Below, piece after piece: positions 33,165 through 41,991 of a stretch of 64,000 nt of DNA. The notes under the pieces are model-generated. The model saw only the letters and a program-made list of their open reading frames with translations. It searched no databases and was not told the DNA's origin. Both the position numbers and the translations under genes were made by a program. Within the stretch, counting starts at the first letter, position 1. Each line of letters begins with the position of its first letter. The stretch comes from JAZIHH01 sp036678685 (lineage in GTDB: Bacteria; Bacillota; UBA4882; UBA10575): contig JAZIHH010000005.1 in the NCBI GenBank assembly GCA_036678685.1, forward strand, positions 124,001 to 188,000. The letters are read 5' to 3'.

Positions 33165-33386
33165 ATGAAAGAACAGGTAAAGGAAGTCCTGGACAAGATT
33201 CGCCCTTCCTTACAGGCCGACGGAGGCGATGTTGAACTGGTCGATGTTACGGAAGACGGGGTTGTCCAGGTTAAACTGAGAGGCGCCTGTGCCGGATGTC
33301 CGATGGCCACCCTCACCCTGAAAAACGGAATCGAGAGACGTTTGCGTGAGGAAATCCCGGAGATCAAAGCCGTCGAAGAAGTATGA
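33165..33386 (+). CDS. Nfu-type iron-sulfur cluster carrier (NifU C-terminal domain)
   Basis: A 73-residue protein consisting only of the NifU C-terminal domain. It carries ADGGDVELVDV and the cluster-binding CAGCPMATLTLKNGIE (CxxC near residues 44-47). Such proteins hold and pass on a [4Fe-4S] cluster. ATG 33165 follows TAGGAGG. A palindromic terminator follows immediately. Confidence 0.92.
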   Translation: MKEQVKEVLDKIRPSLQADGGDVELVDVTEDGVVQVKLRGACAGCPMATLTLKNGIERRLREEIPEIKAVEEV

Positions 33387-33396
33387 GGAAAAAGGG

Positions 33397-33419
33397 AAAA
33401 ACGCCGGCCGGCGTTTTTT
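33397..33419 (+). terminator. Terminator after nfu
   Basis: Perfect palindrome AAAAACGCCGG/CCGGCGTTTTTT with a run of T. The rest of the gap to 33556 contains only a short repeat GCAACCTGTGAA (twice near 33510-33537). Confidence 0.75.
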
Positions 33420-33556
33420 CTCTTTTTTTCCGGAACTTTTGGAAGGAGCGGATTTGGCGGATCTTCCCCGGTTGATGAAGGAATTTGGCAAAAAGCGCCG
33501 AAATGAATTGGCAACCTGTGAATTTTGCAACCTGTGAAGATAAACGAGGTGAAGAA

Positions 33557-34477
33557 ATGAAAATCAAAGTTATCTTCAATCCACTGGCCGGGAGAGGGAG
33601 AGCGGCCAAACTGAAACCGGAAATTTTGGCCGCCCTGGCGGAAGGTAACTGTAATTACCACTGGGAAGAGACTTTGGGCCACGGCCATGCCGTAGAAATC
33701 GCCAAAAAAGCGGTAGCCGACGGCTTTGATCTGATCATCGCCGCCGGCGGGGACGGTACGGTCAACCAGGTGGTAAACGGGATCGCGGGCAGCAATATAC
33801 CCCTGGGCGTTTTGGGTTGCGGTACCGGCAATGATTTTGCGGCCATGCTTGGCATGCCCAAGGAGGCCGGCCGTGCCGTCCGGCAAATTATTGAAGGGGA
33901 AACGAGACGGATCGACCTCTGCCGGGTTAATAACCGTTATTTTATTTCCTCAGTGGGTGTGGGTTTTGACGGGGAGGTGGCCTACAATGTCAACCAGGGG
34001 ATCCGGTTTACCGGCGGCATGGCGGCTTACCTTTTGGGCGCCCTTAAAACCCTGGTCTCGTTTAAACTGCGGCCGGTTAAACTGGTGATCGACGGAAAGA
34101 CATGGGAGTTTAATACTTTAATGCTGGCGGTGACCAATTCCCGGACCTATGGCGGGGGGATAAAAATAACCCCGGAGGCCAGAATCGATGATGGTTTATT
34201 TGATATCTGCGTGGTCAAGGATTTGCACCCTCTGAAATTATTGTCTTGCCTGCCCATGGCCGTAAAAGGAACCCATCACCGCCTGCATAATGTGGTTATG
34301 TTTCGGGGGCGGGAGGTCTATTTGGAAAGCGGTTCGCCGCTCTTTTACCATATGGACGGAGAGGTTTTTCAAGATACGGTCTTTCGTTTTTCCATTCTTC
34401 CCGGGAGTTTTCCGGTGAAGGGTGCGGATTTTGAACCCTGGCTCACCGCGGAAACAGCCGCGGCCAAGGAGGCGTGA
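33557..34477 (+). CDS. Diacylglycerol kinase-like lipid kinase (YegS/DgkB family)
   Basis: Phosphorylates diacylglycerol or a related lipid, recycling it into phospholipid synthesis. The 306-residue protein has the DAGK catalytic domain: IFNPLAGRGRAAKL (near 5), AAGGDGTVNQVVNGI (near 63, the nucleotide-binding GGDGT) and LGCGTGNDFA (near 90). ATG 33557 follows GAGGTGAAG. It overlaps the region before plsY (next gene starts three bases after its stop), giving a lipid-synthesis pair. Confidence 0.9.
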   Translation: MKIKVIFNPLAGRGRAAKLKPEILAALAEGNCNYHWEETLGHGHAVEIAKKAVADGFDLIIAAGGDGTVNQVVNGIAGSNIPLGVLGCGTGNDFAAMLGMPKEAGRAVRQIIEGETRRIDLCRVNNRYFISSVGVGFDGEVAYNVNQGIRFTGGMAAYLLGALKTLVSFKLRPVKLVIDGKTWEFNTLMLAVTNSRTYGGGIKITPEARIDDGLFDICVVKDLHPLKLLSCLPMAVKGTHHRLHNVVMFRGREVYLESGSPLFYHMDGEVFQDTVFRFSILPGSFPVKGADFEPWLTAETAAAKEA

Positions 34478-34479
34478 GA

Positions 34480-35046
34480 ATGAGGGAAGCCGTAATCATG
34501 GGTTTGCTCGCCTATTTGCTTGGCGCCGTCCCCACTGGTTTTTTGGTGGGCAGGTATTGGAAGAAAATCAATATTCAAGAGGAAGGAAGCGGGAACATCG
34601 GGACCGCTAATGCTTTGGAGGTTATGGGGCCCGGCCCTGCGTTGGTGGTCTTCGCCGGCGATGTGGGAAAAGGCCTTCTGGTTCTGGCTTTGGCCCGGCG
34701 GTTCGGGCTTTCCCCCGGACTGGAATTATGGATGGGTTTTTTGGCGGTCCTCGGACATATATTCCCCATTTATCTGCGGTTTAAAGGCGGAAAAGGGTTG
34801 GCCACCGCCCTGGGCGTGGCCCTGTGGGAAATTCCCCCCCTTGTTCTTCTTTTCCTGCTGGTCTGGGCGGTGGTCTACCTGTTCACCCGCCATGTGGCCA
34901 CCTCTTCTTTCGGGGCCATGCTGGGGGTGGCGCTGTACACCGGTTTACAAGGAATCTGGGCCGGGCTTTTCATAGCCCTCCTAATCGCGGGACGGCATGC
35001 CCCGGAAATGTGGTCTTTTGTCAAAGAAAAATTTCGTCCTTCCTGA
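34480..35046 (+). CDS. plsY: Glycerol-3-phosphate acyltransferase PlsY
   Basis: Transfers an acyl group from acyl-phosphate to glycerol-3-phosphate in the membrane, the first step of phospholipid synthesis. The 188-residue protein has about five membrane helices and the PlsY motifs: LGAVPTGFLVGR (near 12), GSGNIGTANALEVMGPG (near 37) and HIFPIYLRFKGGKGLATALG (near 91). ATG 34480 is seven bases after AAGGAGG; a GTG at 34474 is too close to it. Probably co-transcribed with the preceding lipid kinase. Confidence 0.93.
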   Translation: MREAVIMGLLAYLLGAVPTGFLVGRYWKKINIQEEGSGNIGTANALEVMGPGPALVVFAGDVGKGLLVLALARRFGLSPGLELWMGFLAVLGHIFPIYLRFKGGKGLATALGVALWEIPPLVLLFLLVWAVVYLFTRHVATSSFGAMLGVALYTGLQGIWAGLFIALLIAGRHAPEMWSFVKEKFRPS

Positions 35047-35054
35047 ACCGGCCT

Positions 35055-35516
35055 TCAGCACAAGCCGGCAAAACCGGTCTGGCGCAGGGCTTCGTACAGG
35101 ATAATGCTCACGGAATTGGCGAGATTAAGGGAACGGGCGCCGGTCGCCATGGGGATCCGGAGATTGTTCTCCGGCGCCAGGGCGAGAATCTCCTCCGGCA
35201 AGCCGCGGGTTTCCGGGCCGAAGACCAGAAAATCATCTTCCTGGAAAGCAATCTCATGATAAAACCGCTTCCCTTTGGTCGTAAGGAAAAACAGGCGGGC
35301 GCCGGGATGCGCGGCGCGAAACTCATCAAAATCCAAATAACGGCGGAGAGAAACCAGAGGCCAGTAATCGAGACCGGCCCGGCGAAGATGGCGGTCGTCC
35401 AGAAAAAAACCCAGGGGTTCGATGAGATGAAGCCGGGTGTTGGTGGCCGCGCACAGCCGGGCGATGTTTCCTGTGTTTTGGGGGATCTCCGGTTGGTAAA
35501 GGACGACATGGAACAT
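35055..35516 (-). CDS. trmL: tRNA (cytidine/uridine-2'-O-)-methyltransferase TrmL
   Basis: A SPOUT enzyme that methylates the 2'-O of the wobble nucleotide (position 34) in leucine tRNAs. The 153-residue protein opens FHVVLYQPEIPQNTGNIARL (family signature) and has the knot motifs LVFGPETRGLP (near 98) and IPMATGARSLNLANSVSIIL (near 119). ATG at 35516 was chosen; nine more in-frame codons upstream lack homology. It is divergent from folC with about 100 bases between them. Confidence 0.92.
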   Translation of the reverse strand: MFHVVLYQPEIPQNTGNIARLCAATNTRLHLIEPLGFFLDDRHLRRAGLDYWPLVSLRRYLDFDEFRAAHPGARLFFLTTKGKRFYHEIAFQEDDFLVFGPETRGLPEEILALAPENNLRIPMATGARSLNLANSVSIILYEALRQTGFAGLC

Positions 35517-35614
35517 ACTCTTTTCTCTGCTCCTTATAAACATGATCTTTGGCTGGTATTATTTTTTATTCTTTTTGTATAACAAGAACCCTTTTTATAC
35601 TGGCAGGTGGAATC

Positions 35615-36925
35615 ATGACCTATCAAGAGGCCTTGGCCTATATTCACGGGCGTTACCGTTTCCGCGTAAAGCTGGGCTTGAGACGGATGCATTACCTCTT
35701 AAACAAACTGGGTGATCCCCACCGGCAGTACCCGGTCGTTCATATCGCCGGCACCAACGGTAAAGGTTCCACCGCCGCCATGTTGGCGGCGGTTTTACAA
35801 GAGGCCGGTTACAAGGTGGGACGTTTCACCTCGCCTCATCTTAGTTCATATTGTGAACGGATCGTCATCAACGGCCGGCCCATCGCCCCGGAAAACCTGG
35901 CCGCCCTGGTGCAACAGGTAAAACCGGTGGTGGAAGCGGCGGACGGCCTGCCGGAAATCGGCCCCGCCACCGAGTTTGAATTCGGGACTCTCCTGGCCTT
36001 CTCCCATTTCGCCCGGGAACAGGTGGACCTGGCCGTTGTGGAGGTAGGGCTGGGCGGCCGTCTCGATGCCACCAATGTAGTTTCCCCTTTGGCCGTGGGG
36101 ATTACTCCCATCTCCATGGACCACCGGGAATACCTCGGGGACACCCTGGAAGCCATCGCCCGGGAAAAAGCCGGCGTCATCAAACCAGGATGCCCGGTGG
36201 TAACCGGTCCCCAACCCGGCGCCGTGACGGAAGTATTGGCCCGGCGTGCCGCGGAAACCGGCTCCCCGCTTTACCGTGTCGGGAAAGAAATAAACTTTCA
36301 GCTCTTAAAAGCCGATCTGACGGGAACCTATTTGAACCTGCAATGGGAACAAGAACCGGTGCTTTCCGTGCGGGTAAACCTCTTCGGCCCGCACCAGGCG
36401 GCCAATGCCGCCCTGGTTTACGGCTTGCTGGTAATCCTCCGGCGGGAAGGAATCCTCTGGCGAACGGTGGATTTAATTGAAGGGCTTAACCGGGTAGAGT
36501 GGCCGGGGCGCCTGGAGTTAATCCCGGGAAAACCCTCTTTTTTACTGGACGGCGCTCATAATCCCGATGGCTGTCTGGCGCTGGTGAAGAGTTTAGAAGA
36601 GCTTTTCCCGGGAAAAACCATAACGGCGGTGGTCGGCATTATGGACAACCGGCCGGTGGAAGAGATGGCGGCCATCCTTGCGCCCAAACTTGGCAAAGTC
36701 GTCGCCACCCTGGTTCCGGACCCGAAGGCGGCTCCGACGGCAAGGATTGCCGCGGCTTTCCGCCGCCTGGGAGTTGAGGCGGTAGAGATGCCCGACCCGC
36801 AACAGGCTTTTCAGGCGGTACTGACCGCCGCCGGTGATTCACCGGTTTTACTTACCGGTTCCCTGTACCTGATCGGCGCCCTCCGCCCCTATTTGACGGG
36901 GGAAAGCGGGCAAAAAATTGGCTAA
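35615..36925 (+). CDS. folC: Folylpolyglutamate synthase / dihydrofolate synthase FolC
   Basis: Adds glutamate to folates and may make dihydrofolate. The 436-residue Mur-ligase relative shows HIAGTNGKGSTAAML (P-loop, near 45), the folate-binding segment RFTSPHLSSYCERI (near 69), VVEVGLGGRLDATNV (near 140), ITPISMDHREYLGDT (near 165), and the C-terminal SFLLDGAHNPDG (near 310). ATG 35615 follows GCAGGTGG; the frame is open back to 35549 without homology. It stands divergent to trmL. Confidence 0.93.
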   Translation: MTYQEALAYIHGRYRFRVKLGLRRMHYLLNKLGDPHRQYPVVHIAGTNGKGSTAAMLAAVLQEAGYKVGRFTSPHLSSYCERIVINGRPIAPENLAALVQQVKPVVEAADGLPEIGPATEFEFGTLLAFSHFAREQVDLAVVEVGLGGRLDATNVVSPLAVGITPISMDHREYLGDTLEAIAREKAGVIKPGCPVVTGPQPGAVTEVLARRAAETGSPLYRVGKEINFQLLKADLTGTYLNLQWEQEPVLSVRVNLFGPHQAANAALVYGLLVILRREGILWRTVDLIEGLNRVEWPGRLELIPGKPSFLLDGAHNPDGCLALVKSLEELFPGKTITAVVGIMDNRPVEEMAAILAPKLGKVVATLVPDPKAAPTARIAAAFRRLGVEAVEMPDPQQAFQAVLTAAGDSPVLLTGSLYLIGALRPYLTGESGQKIG

Positions 36926-36930
36926 ACTTC

Positions 36931-36959
36931 TTGTCAGACGGACTCAATCATGATATACT
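36931..36959 (+). promoter_or_regulatory. Promoter of the rpsB-tsf operon
   Basis: TTGTCA, 17 bases, TATACT with extended -10 (TGA). The leader of about 110 bases contains a GC-rich fold (CCGGA...TCCGG, about 36992-37027) that could be a ribosomal protein control site. Confidence 0.8.
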
Positions 36960-37075
36960 TTAAAAGGTACGCATTACGCACGCTTTACGGATCCGGAGTC
37001 CGGGTGCCCGGCGACGGGTGGGTCCGGAGATGAAGAAAGCGGAGGAATTAACCAAAAGAGGAAGGAGGTGACCAA

Positions 37076-37894
37076 GTGTCGGTTGTATCCATGAAGCAAC
37101 TCCTGGAGGCGGGAGTGCATTTCGGTCACCAGACAAGACGCTGGAATCCCAAGATGGCGCCCTATATTTTTACCGAGCGCAACGGGATTTACATTATCGA
37201 CCTGCAAAAAACCGTGAAAATGGTGGAGGAAGTCTACCATTTTGTGCGGAATCTGGCCGCCGAAGGAGGTTACCTTCTTTTTGTCGGCACCAAAAAACAG
37301 GCGCAGGACGCCGTGCGCGAAGAGGCCATCCGCTGCGGAATGTTTTATGTCTGCCACCGTTGGCTGGGCGGGATGTTGACCAATTTCCAAACCATCCGTT
37401 CGCGGGTGGAAAGACTGAAGCAGATCGAAAAAATGGCCGAAGAAGGTTACTTCTCCGTTCTTCCCAAAAAAGAAGTCATGCAATTGGAGAAGGAACGGGC
37501 CAGGCTGGAGAAGTATTTAAGCGGTGTGAAAGAGATGAACCGGCTTCCTGACGCCGTTTTTATTGTCGACCCACGGAAAGAGCGGATTGCGGTGGCGGAA
37601 GCCAGAAAACTTGAGATCCCCATCATTGCCATTGTCGACACCAACTGCGATCCTGATGAAGTGGATTATATTATTCCCGGAAACGACGACGCCATCAGGG
37701 CGGTACGTCTGATCTCGGGTATAATAGCCGATGCCGTGATCGAAGGCCGTCAGGGCGAGCAACTGGCCGAAGCGGAGGAAACCGCAACCGAAGCCCCGGA
37801 GACGGCTGAAGAACCGGAAGAATCCCTTGAATTTACGGAAGAAACTGCCGGCCTTGAATCGGAAGCAACGGCGGCAGCGGCGGAAAACGAGTGA
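37076..37894 (+). CDS. rpsB: 30S ribosomal protein S2
   Basis: A 272-residue S2. Family blocks: LLEAGVHFGHQTRRWNPKM (near 9), RWLGGMLTNFQTIRSR (near 96), and DTNCDPDEVDYIIPGNDDAI (near 190). The C terminus has an acidic Glu/Ala-rich tail of about 40 residues after the conserved core. GTG 37076 follows the excellent site GAAGGAGGTGA. It starts the rpsB-tsf-pyrH-frr-uppS-cdsA cluster. Confidence 0.96.
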   Translation: MSVVSMKQLLEAGVHFGHQTRRWNPKMAPYIFTERNGIYIIDLQKTVKMVEEVYHFVRNLAAEGGYLLFVGTKKQAQDAVREEAIRCGMFYVCHRWLGGMLTNFQTIRSRVERLKQIEKMAEEGYFSVLPKKEVMQLEKERARLEKYLSGVKEMNRLPDAVFIVDPRKERIAVAEARKLEIPIIAIVDTNCDPDEVDYIIPGNDDAIRAVRLISGIIADAVIEGRQGEQLAEAEETATEAPETAEEPEESLEFTEETAGLESEATAAAAENE

Positions 37895-37899
37895 GGATT

Positions 37900-37933
37900 A
37901 AGGGGGGCGGGTTCTTCACCTATGTCCCCCCTT
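37900..37933 (+). terminator. Weak attenuator between rpsB and tsf
   Basis: AAGGGGGG/CCCCCCTT stem with an 18-base loop, followed by only CTTCTT. It may reduce read-through rather than stop it. Confidence 0.4.
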
Positions 37934-37976
37934 CTTCCGTCGGTTTACGGGCGACTATGGATGAGGAGGAATAAAA

Positions 37977-38927
37977 ATGGAGATTACAGCCGCGCTGGTT
38001 AAGGAATTGCGGGAAAAAACCGGGGCCGGGATGATGGATTGCAAAAAGGCCCTGGTGGAATCGGCGGGCGATATGGAAAAGGCCATTGATTACCTGAGAG
38101 AAAAAGGTCTGGCCGCGGCGGCCAAAAAAGCCGGGCGGATTGCCGCCGAGGGCTTGGTCGCCTCTTTTGTCACCCCGGACAAAAGACGCGGCGCCTTGGT
38201 CGAAGTGAACTGCGAAACAGATTTTGTCGCCAAGGTCGACGCCTTCAAGGAATTCACTGAGGAACTGGTGGAACATATCGCGCTTAACGCGCCGGCGGCT
38301 CTCTCCCGGGAGCAGGGCAAAGAAGGTCCTTTCTTACTTGAACAGACCTTAAAAAGTGGTCTTACCGTTCAGGAGACCTTGAACGGGCTGATTGCCAATA
38401 TTGGCGAGAATATAGTTATTCGCCGCTTTACCCACTATGGGGTGGAAGGCCCCGGTTTGCTGCAGGACTACAACCATCTTGGCGGGAAGATAGGCGTCCT
38501 TTTGGAACTCGCTTTGGATCGGGACGGCCTCTCCGACAACGAAGACCTGCAAATACTGGCCAAAGATTTGGCGATGCAGGTGGCGGCGGCGCGCCCCGAA
38601 TACGTTAGCCGGGAAGATGTGGACGAAGAGACTTTGGAGAAAGAAAAGTCTATCTACAAGGCGCAGGCCCTCAACGAAGGAAAGCCGGAAGCCATTGCAG
38701 AGAAGATTACCCTGGGCCGTCTGGAAAAGTTCTTCAAAGAGACCTGCCTGATGGAACAGGAATTTATCAAAGATACGTCGCTCACCGTGAAAAAACTGGT
38801 GGCCCAGGTGGAAAAGAAAATAGGGGCCGGCATTAAAATCAAGCGTTTCGTCCGGTATGAAAAGGGTGAAGGTGTCGCCAAGAAGGACGATGATTTTGCC
38901 GGTGAAGTCATGTCTCAGCTAAAGTAG
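37977..38927 (+). CDS. tsf: Elongation factor Ts
   Basis: Nucleotide exchange factor for EF-Tu. The 316-residue protein has the N-terminal UBA-like domain (VKELREKTGAGMMDCKKALV, near 8) and the core motif NCETDFVAKVDAF (near 79) that inserts Asp and Phe next to the EF-Tu nucleotide site. Two further core repeats follow. ATG 37977 follows GAGGAGG. A strong terminator lies just after the stop. Confidence 0.96.
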   Translation: MEITAALVKELREKTGAGMMDCKKALVESAGDMEKAIDYLREKGLAAAAKKAGRIAAEGLVASFVTPDKRRGALVEVNCETDFVAKVDAFKEFTEELVEHIALNAPAALSREQGKEGPFLLEQTLKSGLTVQETLNGLIANIGENIVIRRFTHYGVEGPGLLQDYNHLGGKIGVLLELALDRDGLSDNEDLQILAKDLAMQVAAARPEYVSREDVDEETLEKEKSIYKAQALNEGKPEAIAEKITLGRLEKFFKETCLMEQEFIKDTSLTVKKLVAQVEKKIGAGIKIKRFVRYEKGEGVAKKDDDFAGEVMSQLK

Positions 38928-38954
38928 GGGGACACCGTCGGTGTTCCCTTTTTT
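38928..38954 (+). terminator. Rho-independent terminator after tsf
   Basis: GGGGACACC/GGTGTTCCC stem with a GTC loop and six T. Confidence 0.85.
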
Positions 38955-39004
38955 GCAGGATTTTTTTTCTGAAAAGCGAATAAAAAACAGACGGGGGTAG
39001 GGTA

Positions 39005-39748
39005 ATGCTTTCACCCAAATATCACCGGATTGTCTTGAAGTTAAGCGGCGAAGCACTGGCCGGGGAAAAAGGCTTTGGCATTGATCCTCAGGTGGTAAGG
39101 GATATCGTCTTACAGACCAAGGAAATTGTCGAGCTCAATGTGCAAGTGGCGGTGGTAGTTGGGGGAGGCAATTTCTGGCGGGGCCTGGAAGCAAGTAAAC
39201 AGGGGATGGACAGGGCGACCGCCGACTACATGGGGATGCTGGCCACCGTCATGAATGCCCTGGCCTTACAGGATTGTTTTGAACGCGTGAACATTGAAAC
39301 CCGCGTGCAGAGCGCCATTGAAATGCGGGAAATTGCCGAGCCGTATATTCGCTGCCGCGCCATCCGGCACCTGGAAAAAGGCCGGGTGGTGATTTTCGCC
39401 GCCGGCACGGGCAACCCGTTTTTTTCGACGGATACCACAGCCGCCCTGCGCGCGGTGGAACTGGATGCGGAAATTATTTTTATGGCCAAAAAAGTGGACG
39501 GCGTTTATGATGCGGACCCCCGGGTCGTTCCCACGGCGAAAAGATTTGAGCGCCTTGATTATATTGACGTTTTGAATAAAAGGCTTGGCGTGATGGATGC
39601 CACCGCCGCCAGTCTATGCATGGACAACCGGATCCCGATTGTGGTTTTCAATATTAAGGAAAGCGGAAACATCAAACGGATCGTAATGGGTGAAAAAGTC
39701 GGTACCTTTGTGGGAGGTGAAGACCGGAATGACCGCGGAAGTCAGTGA
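39005..39748 (+). CDS. pyrH: UMP kinase
   Basis: Converts UMP to UDP for RNA and sugar-nucleotide synthesis; hexameric in bacteria and usually controlled by GTP and UTP. The 247-residue protein shows RIVLKLSGEALAGEKGFGID (near 8), VVVGGGNFWRG (near 51), DYMGMLATVMNAL (near 73) and GTGNPFFSTDTTAALRA (near 136). ATG 39005 follows GGGGGTAGG with modest spacing. Its 3' end overlaps frr by 20 bases. Confidence 0.96.
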   Translation: MLSPKYHRIVLKLSGEALAGEKGFGIDPQVVRDIVLQTKEIVELNVQVAVVVGGGNFWRGLEASKQGMDRATADYMGMLATVMNALALQDCFERVNIETRVQSAIEMREIAEPYIRCRAIRHLEKGRVVIFAAGTGNPFFSTDTTAALRAVELDAEIIFMAKKVDGVYDADPRVVPTAKRFERLDYIDVLNKRLGVMDATAASLCMDNRIPIVVFNIKESGNIKRIVMGEKVGTFVGGEDRNDRGSQ

Positions 39749-40295
39749 GATTTTACAAACTGCCGAAAAGAGCATGGAAAAAGTGATTGAAGCGACCAAG
39801 AAGGATTTTTCCGTGATCCGTACCGGAAGAGCCAATCCCGCCATTCTCGAAAAGGTTCAGGTGGAATGTTACGGGACCGAGACACCGCTTTTGCAGGTGG
39901 CGGGAGTTTCGGCGCCGGAGCCCCGGTTGTTGGTGGTTCAGCCCTGGGACAAATCCATTATTAACAACATAGAGAAGGCGATTCAAAAAGCAGATTTGGG
40001 TTTGAATCCCACCAACGACGGATCAGTGATCCGGATTGCCATTCCCCAGTTGACGGAGGAACGCCGCCGGGATCTCGTGCGCCTGGTGAAAAAAGAGGCG
40101 GAGGAAAAAAGGGTAATTGTCCGCAATATCCGGCGGGAAACCAACGAGAAAATAAAAAAGCTGGAAAAGGACGGCCTGATTTCCGAGGACGAATGCAGAA
40201 AAGGCCTGGATGAAGTACAAAAACTTACCGACAAGTACATAGACCGGATCGACCAGTTGCTGGAACAAAAAGAAAACGAGATAATGGAGGTATAA
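39729..40295 (+). CDS. frr: Ribosome recycling factor
   Basis: Splits the post-termination ribosome together with EF-G. The 188-residue protein has VIRTGRANPAILEKVQVECYG (near 28, within the three-helix bundle), domain II (about 35-105, LLVVQPWDKSI) and the basic KKEAEEKRVIVRNIRRETN segment. ATG 39729 lies inside pyrH, with GGAGGTGAAG in front, so the two are translationally coupled. Normal length. Confidence 0.96.
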   Translation: MTAEVSEILQTAEKSMEKVIEATKKDFSVIRTGRANPAILEKVQVECYGTETPLLQVAGVSAPEPRLLVVQPWDKSIINNIEKAIQKADLGLNPTNDGSVIRIAIPQLTEERRRDLVRLVKKEAEEKRVIVRNIRRETNEKIKKLEKDGLISEDECRKGLDEVQKLTDKYIDRIDQLLEQKENEIMEV

Positions 40296-40297
40296 CT

Positions 40298-41092
40298 TTG
40301 CCTTTACTGGCGGTTCCCGGCCTTCTGCGGCGGTTTTTTTCCCGGGAGGGGACGGGAATTCTCACCGGCGAGCTGAAAATCCCCCGTCACCTGGCCATCA
40401 TTATGGACGGCAACGGACGCTGGGCGGAAAAGCACGGCCTGCCTCGTACCGCCGGGCACAGGAAGGGAATGGAACAGGTCCGGGAAATTATTGAGGAATG
40501 CGGCCGCTTGGGGGTTGAATACCTGACCCTTTATGTTTTTTCCACCGAGAACTGGAAACGGCCCCCGGAGGAAGTCTCTTTTTTGATGCAACTTTTGGAA
40601 GAGTCCCTCGAGACCGAAGTGGAGAAGATGGCCGAGAAGGGAGCACGGGTCCGTTTTATCGGTTTGCGGGACAGACTAAGCCCGCGGCTAGTCGCCAAAT
40701 TGGAGGCGGCGGAGAAAAAGACCGCCGGCAATCAAGGTCTGGTGGTGAATTTAGCTTTGAATTACGGCGGGCGGGCGGAAATTGTTTCCGCCTTGCGCAA
40801 GATTGCAGAAGAGATCACCAGCGGGCAGGCGTCAGCCGGCGATTTGGATGAAGCGTTGGTGGAAAAATATCTCTTCACCGCCGGGCAACCGGATCCGGAT
40901 CTAATCATCAGAACCAGCGGCGAGCAAAGGCTCAGTAATTTTCTCCTCTGGCAGGCGGCTTATTCCGAATTTATCTTCACACCGGTGCTTTGGCCGGACT
41001 TTGGCCGCCGGGAACTGCACAATGCCCTTCACGAGTACGCGGGAAGAAAGAGACGCTTTGGGGGACTTAATCAATCCGGGAGTGAAAAATGA
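40298..41092 (+). CDS. uppS: Undecaprenyl diphosphate synthase
   Basis: Condenses isopentenyl units on farnesyl diphosphate to give the C55 lipid carrier for the cell wall. The 264-residue protein has the substrate loop HLAIIMDGNGRWAEKHGLPR (near 30, catalytic Asp in MDGNGRWA), TLYVFSTENWKRP (near 76) and the C-terminal PDLIIRTSGEQRLSNFLLWQ. Start is TTG 40298 following GGAGGTATAAC. It overlaps cdsA by four bases, the standard uppS-cdsA-dxr order. Confidence 0.95.
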   Translation: MPLLAVPGLLRRFFSREGTGILTGELKIPRHLAIIMDGNGRWAEKHGLPRTAGHRKGMEQVREIIEECGRLGVEYLTLYVFSTENWKRPPEEVSFLMQLLEESLETEVEKMAEKGARVRFIGLRDRLSPRLVAKLEAAEKKTAGNQGLVVNLALNYGGRAEIVSALRKIAEEITSGQASAGDLDEALVEKYLFTAGQPDPDLIIRTSGEQRLSNFLLWQAAYSEFIFTPVLWPDFGRRELHNALHEYAGRKRRFGGLNQSGSEK

Positions 41093-41895
41093 AAAAACGA
41101 ATTATAACTGGAGTTTTAGGAGCAGTTGTCTTTCTTTTTTTAATTCTGTACGGAGGGGACTGGCTGACGGTGGCCGTGGCTTTGATCATGGCCGTCGGCA
41201 TCCGGGAATACCACCTGTTGGCTGCAGCCGCCGGCGTGAAAACCAGTTTTCCCTTAATCTTGATTCTCAGTTTACTTTATTTGGGCGGACAATGGTGTTC
41301 TCTCCACTTTGCCCGCTTTCCCCGGGCCGGGATGACGGGGTTAATCTTTCTCCTTTCCATCCTCGGCTCTTTCTTGACGGCTTTGAAGAACAACCAAAAA
41401 CAAGATTTTCTCGTCTTTACGGCCGCCAACCTTTTCGGCCTGGTTTACCCGGGAGTTTTCCTTACCTACGCCGTATTGATGCGGGCTTTTTCCCCGCCCC
41501 TCGGCGTCAAGGCGCTCATCTTAACCTTGCTTACGGTCTGGGTTACCGATACAAGCGCTTATTTTATCGGTTCCTGGCGCGGGCGGAAGAAACTCGCACC
41601 AGTGATCAGCCCGGGGAAAACGGTGGAAGGGGCGGTGGGCGGGATCACGCTCGGTATCGCCGGCGGCCTCTTGTTCGGCCTGTTAACCGGTTTTCCCCTG
41701 GCCTGGCTGCTAGTGGTCTGTCCCCTCGTGAGTATTCTGGGACAAACCGGTGATCTTTTCGAATCCCTTTTAAAGCGGTCCGCCGGCCTCAAGGATTCCG
41801 GGGTTGTTTTCCCCGGCCACGGCGGTGTTTTAGACCGTTTTGACAGCCCGCTTTTTGCCCTGCCGGTGGTCTATTATCTCCTTTCTTTCCTGTAA
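41089..41895 (+). CDS. cdsA: Phosphatidate cytidylyltransferase
   Basis: Makes CDP-diacylglycerol, precursor of the acidic phospholipids. The 268-residue integral membrane protein has about eight hydrophobic segments and the CdsA signature near the C terminus: SPGKTVEGAVGG (near 183), then GDLFESLLKRSAGLKDSGVV and HGGVLDRFDS (from about 223). ATG 41089 is inside the end of uppS. A gap of 96 bases follows before the next gene, with no clear terminator. Confidence 0.94.
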   Translation: MKKRIITGVLGAVVFLFLILYGGDWLTVAVALIMAVGIREYHLLAAAAGVKTSFPLILILSLLYLGGQWCSLHFARFPRAGMTGLIFLLSILGSFLTALKNNQKQDFLVFTAANLFGLVYPGVFLTYAVLMRAFSPPLGVKALILTLLTVWVTDTSAYFIGSWRGRKKLAPVISPGKTVEGAVGGITLGIAGGLLFGLLTGFPLAWLLVVCPLVSILGQTGDLFESLLKRSAGLKDSGVVFPGHGGVLDRFDSPLFALPVVYYLLSFL

Positions 41896-41991
41896 ATTCA
41901 TGACCGGATCCAGGTCCCGATCACCCGGGGTCTTTTATCGGGGCGGGCCGCCGGCTCTATTTTTGCCGGATCTATTTTAAGGAGGTGCGGA

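Noticed and set aside
33346..33537. A 63-codon frame after nfu ending in TCEFCNL
   Set aside because: It overlaps nfu and crosses its terminator palindrome; no ribosome site and no family recognised.
34824..35582. A 252-codon plus-strand frame overlapping plsY and opposite trmL
   Set aside because: It runs through the ends of two certain genes in other frames with no homology.
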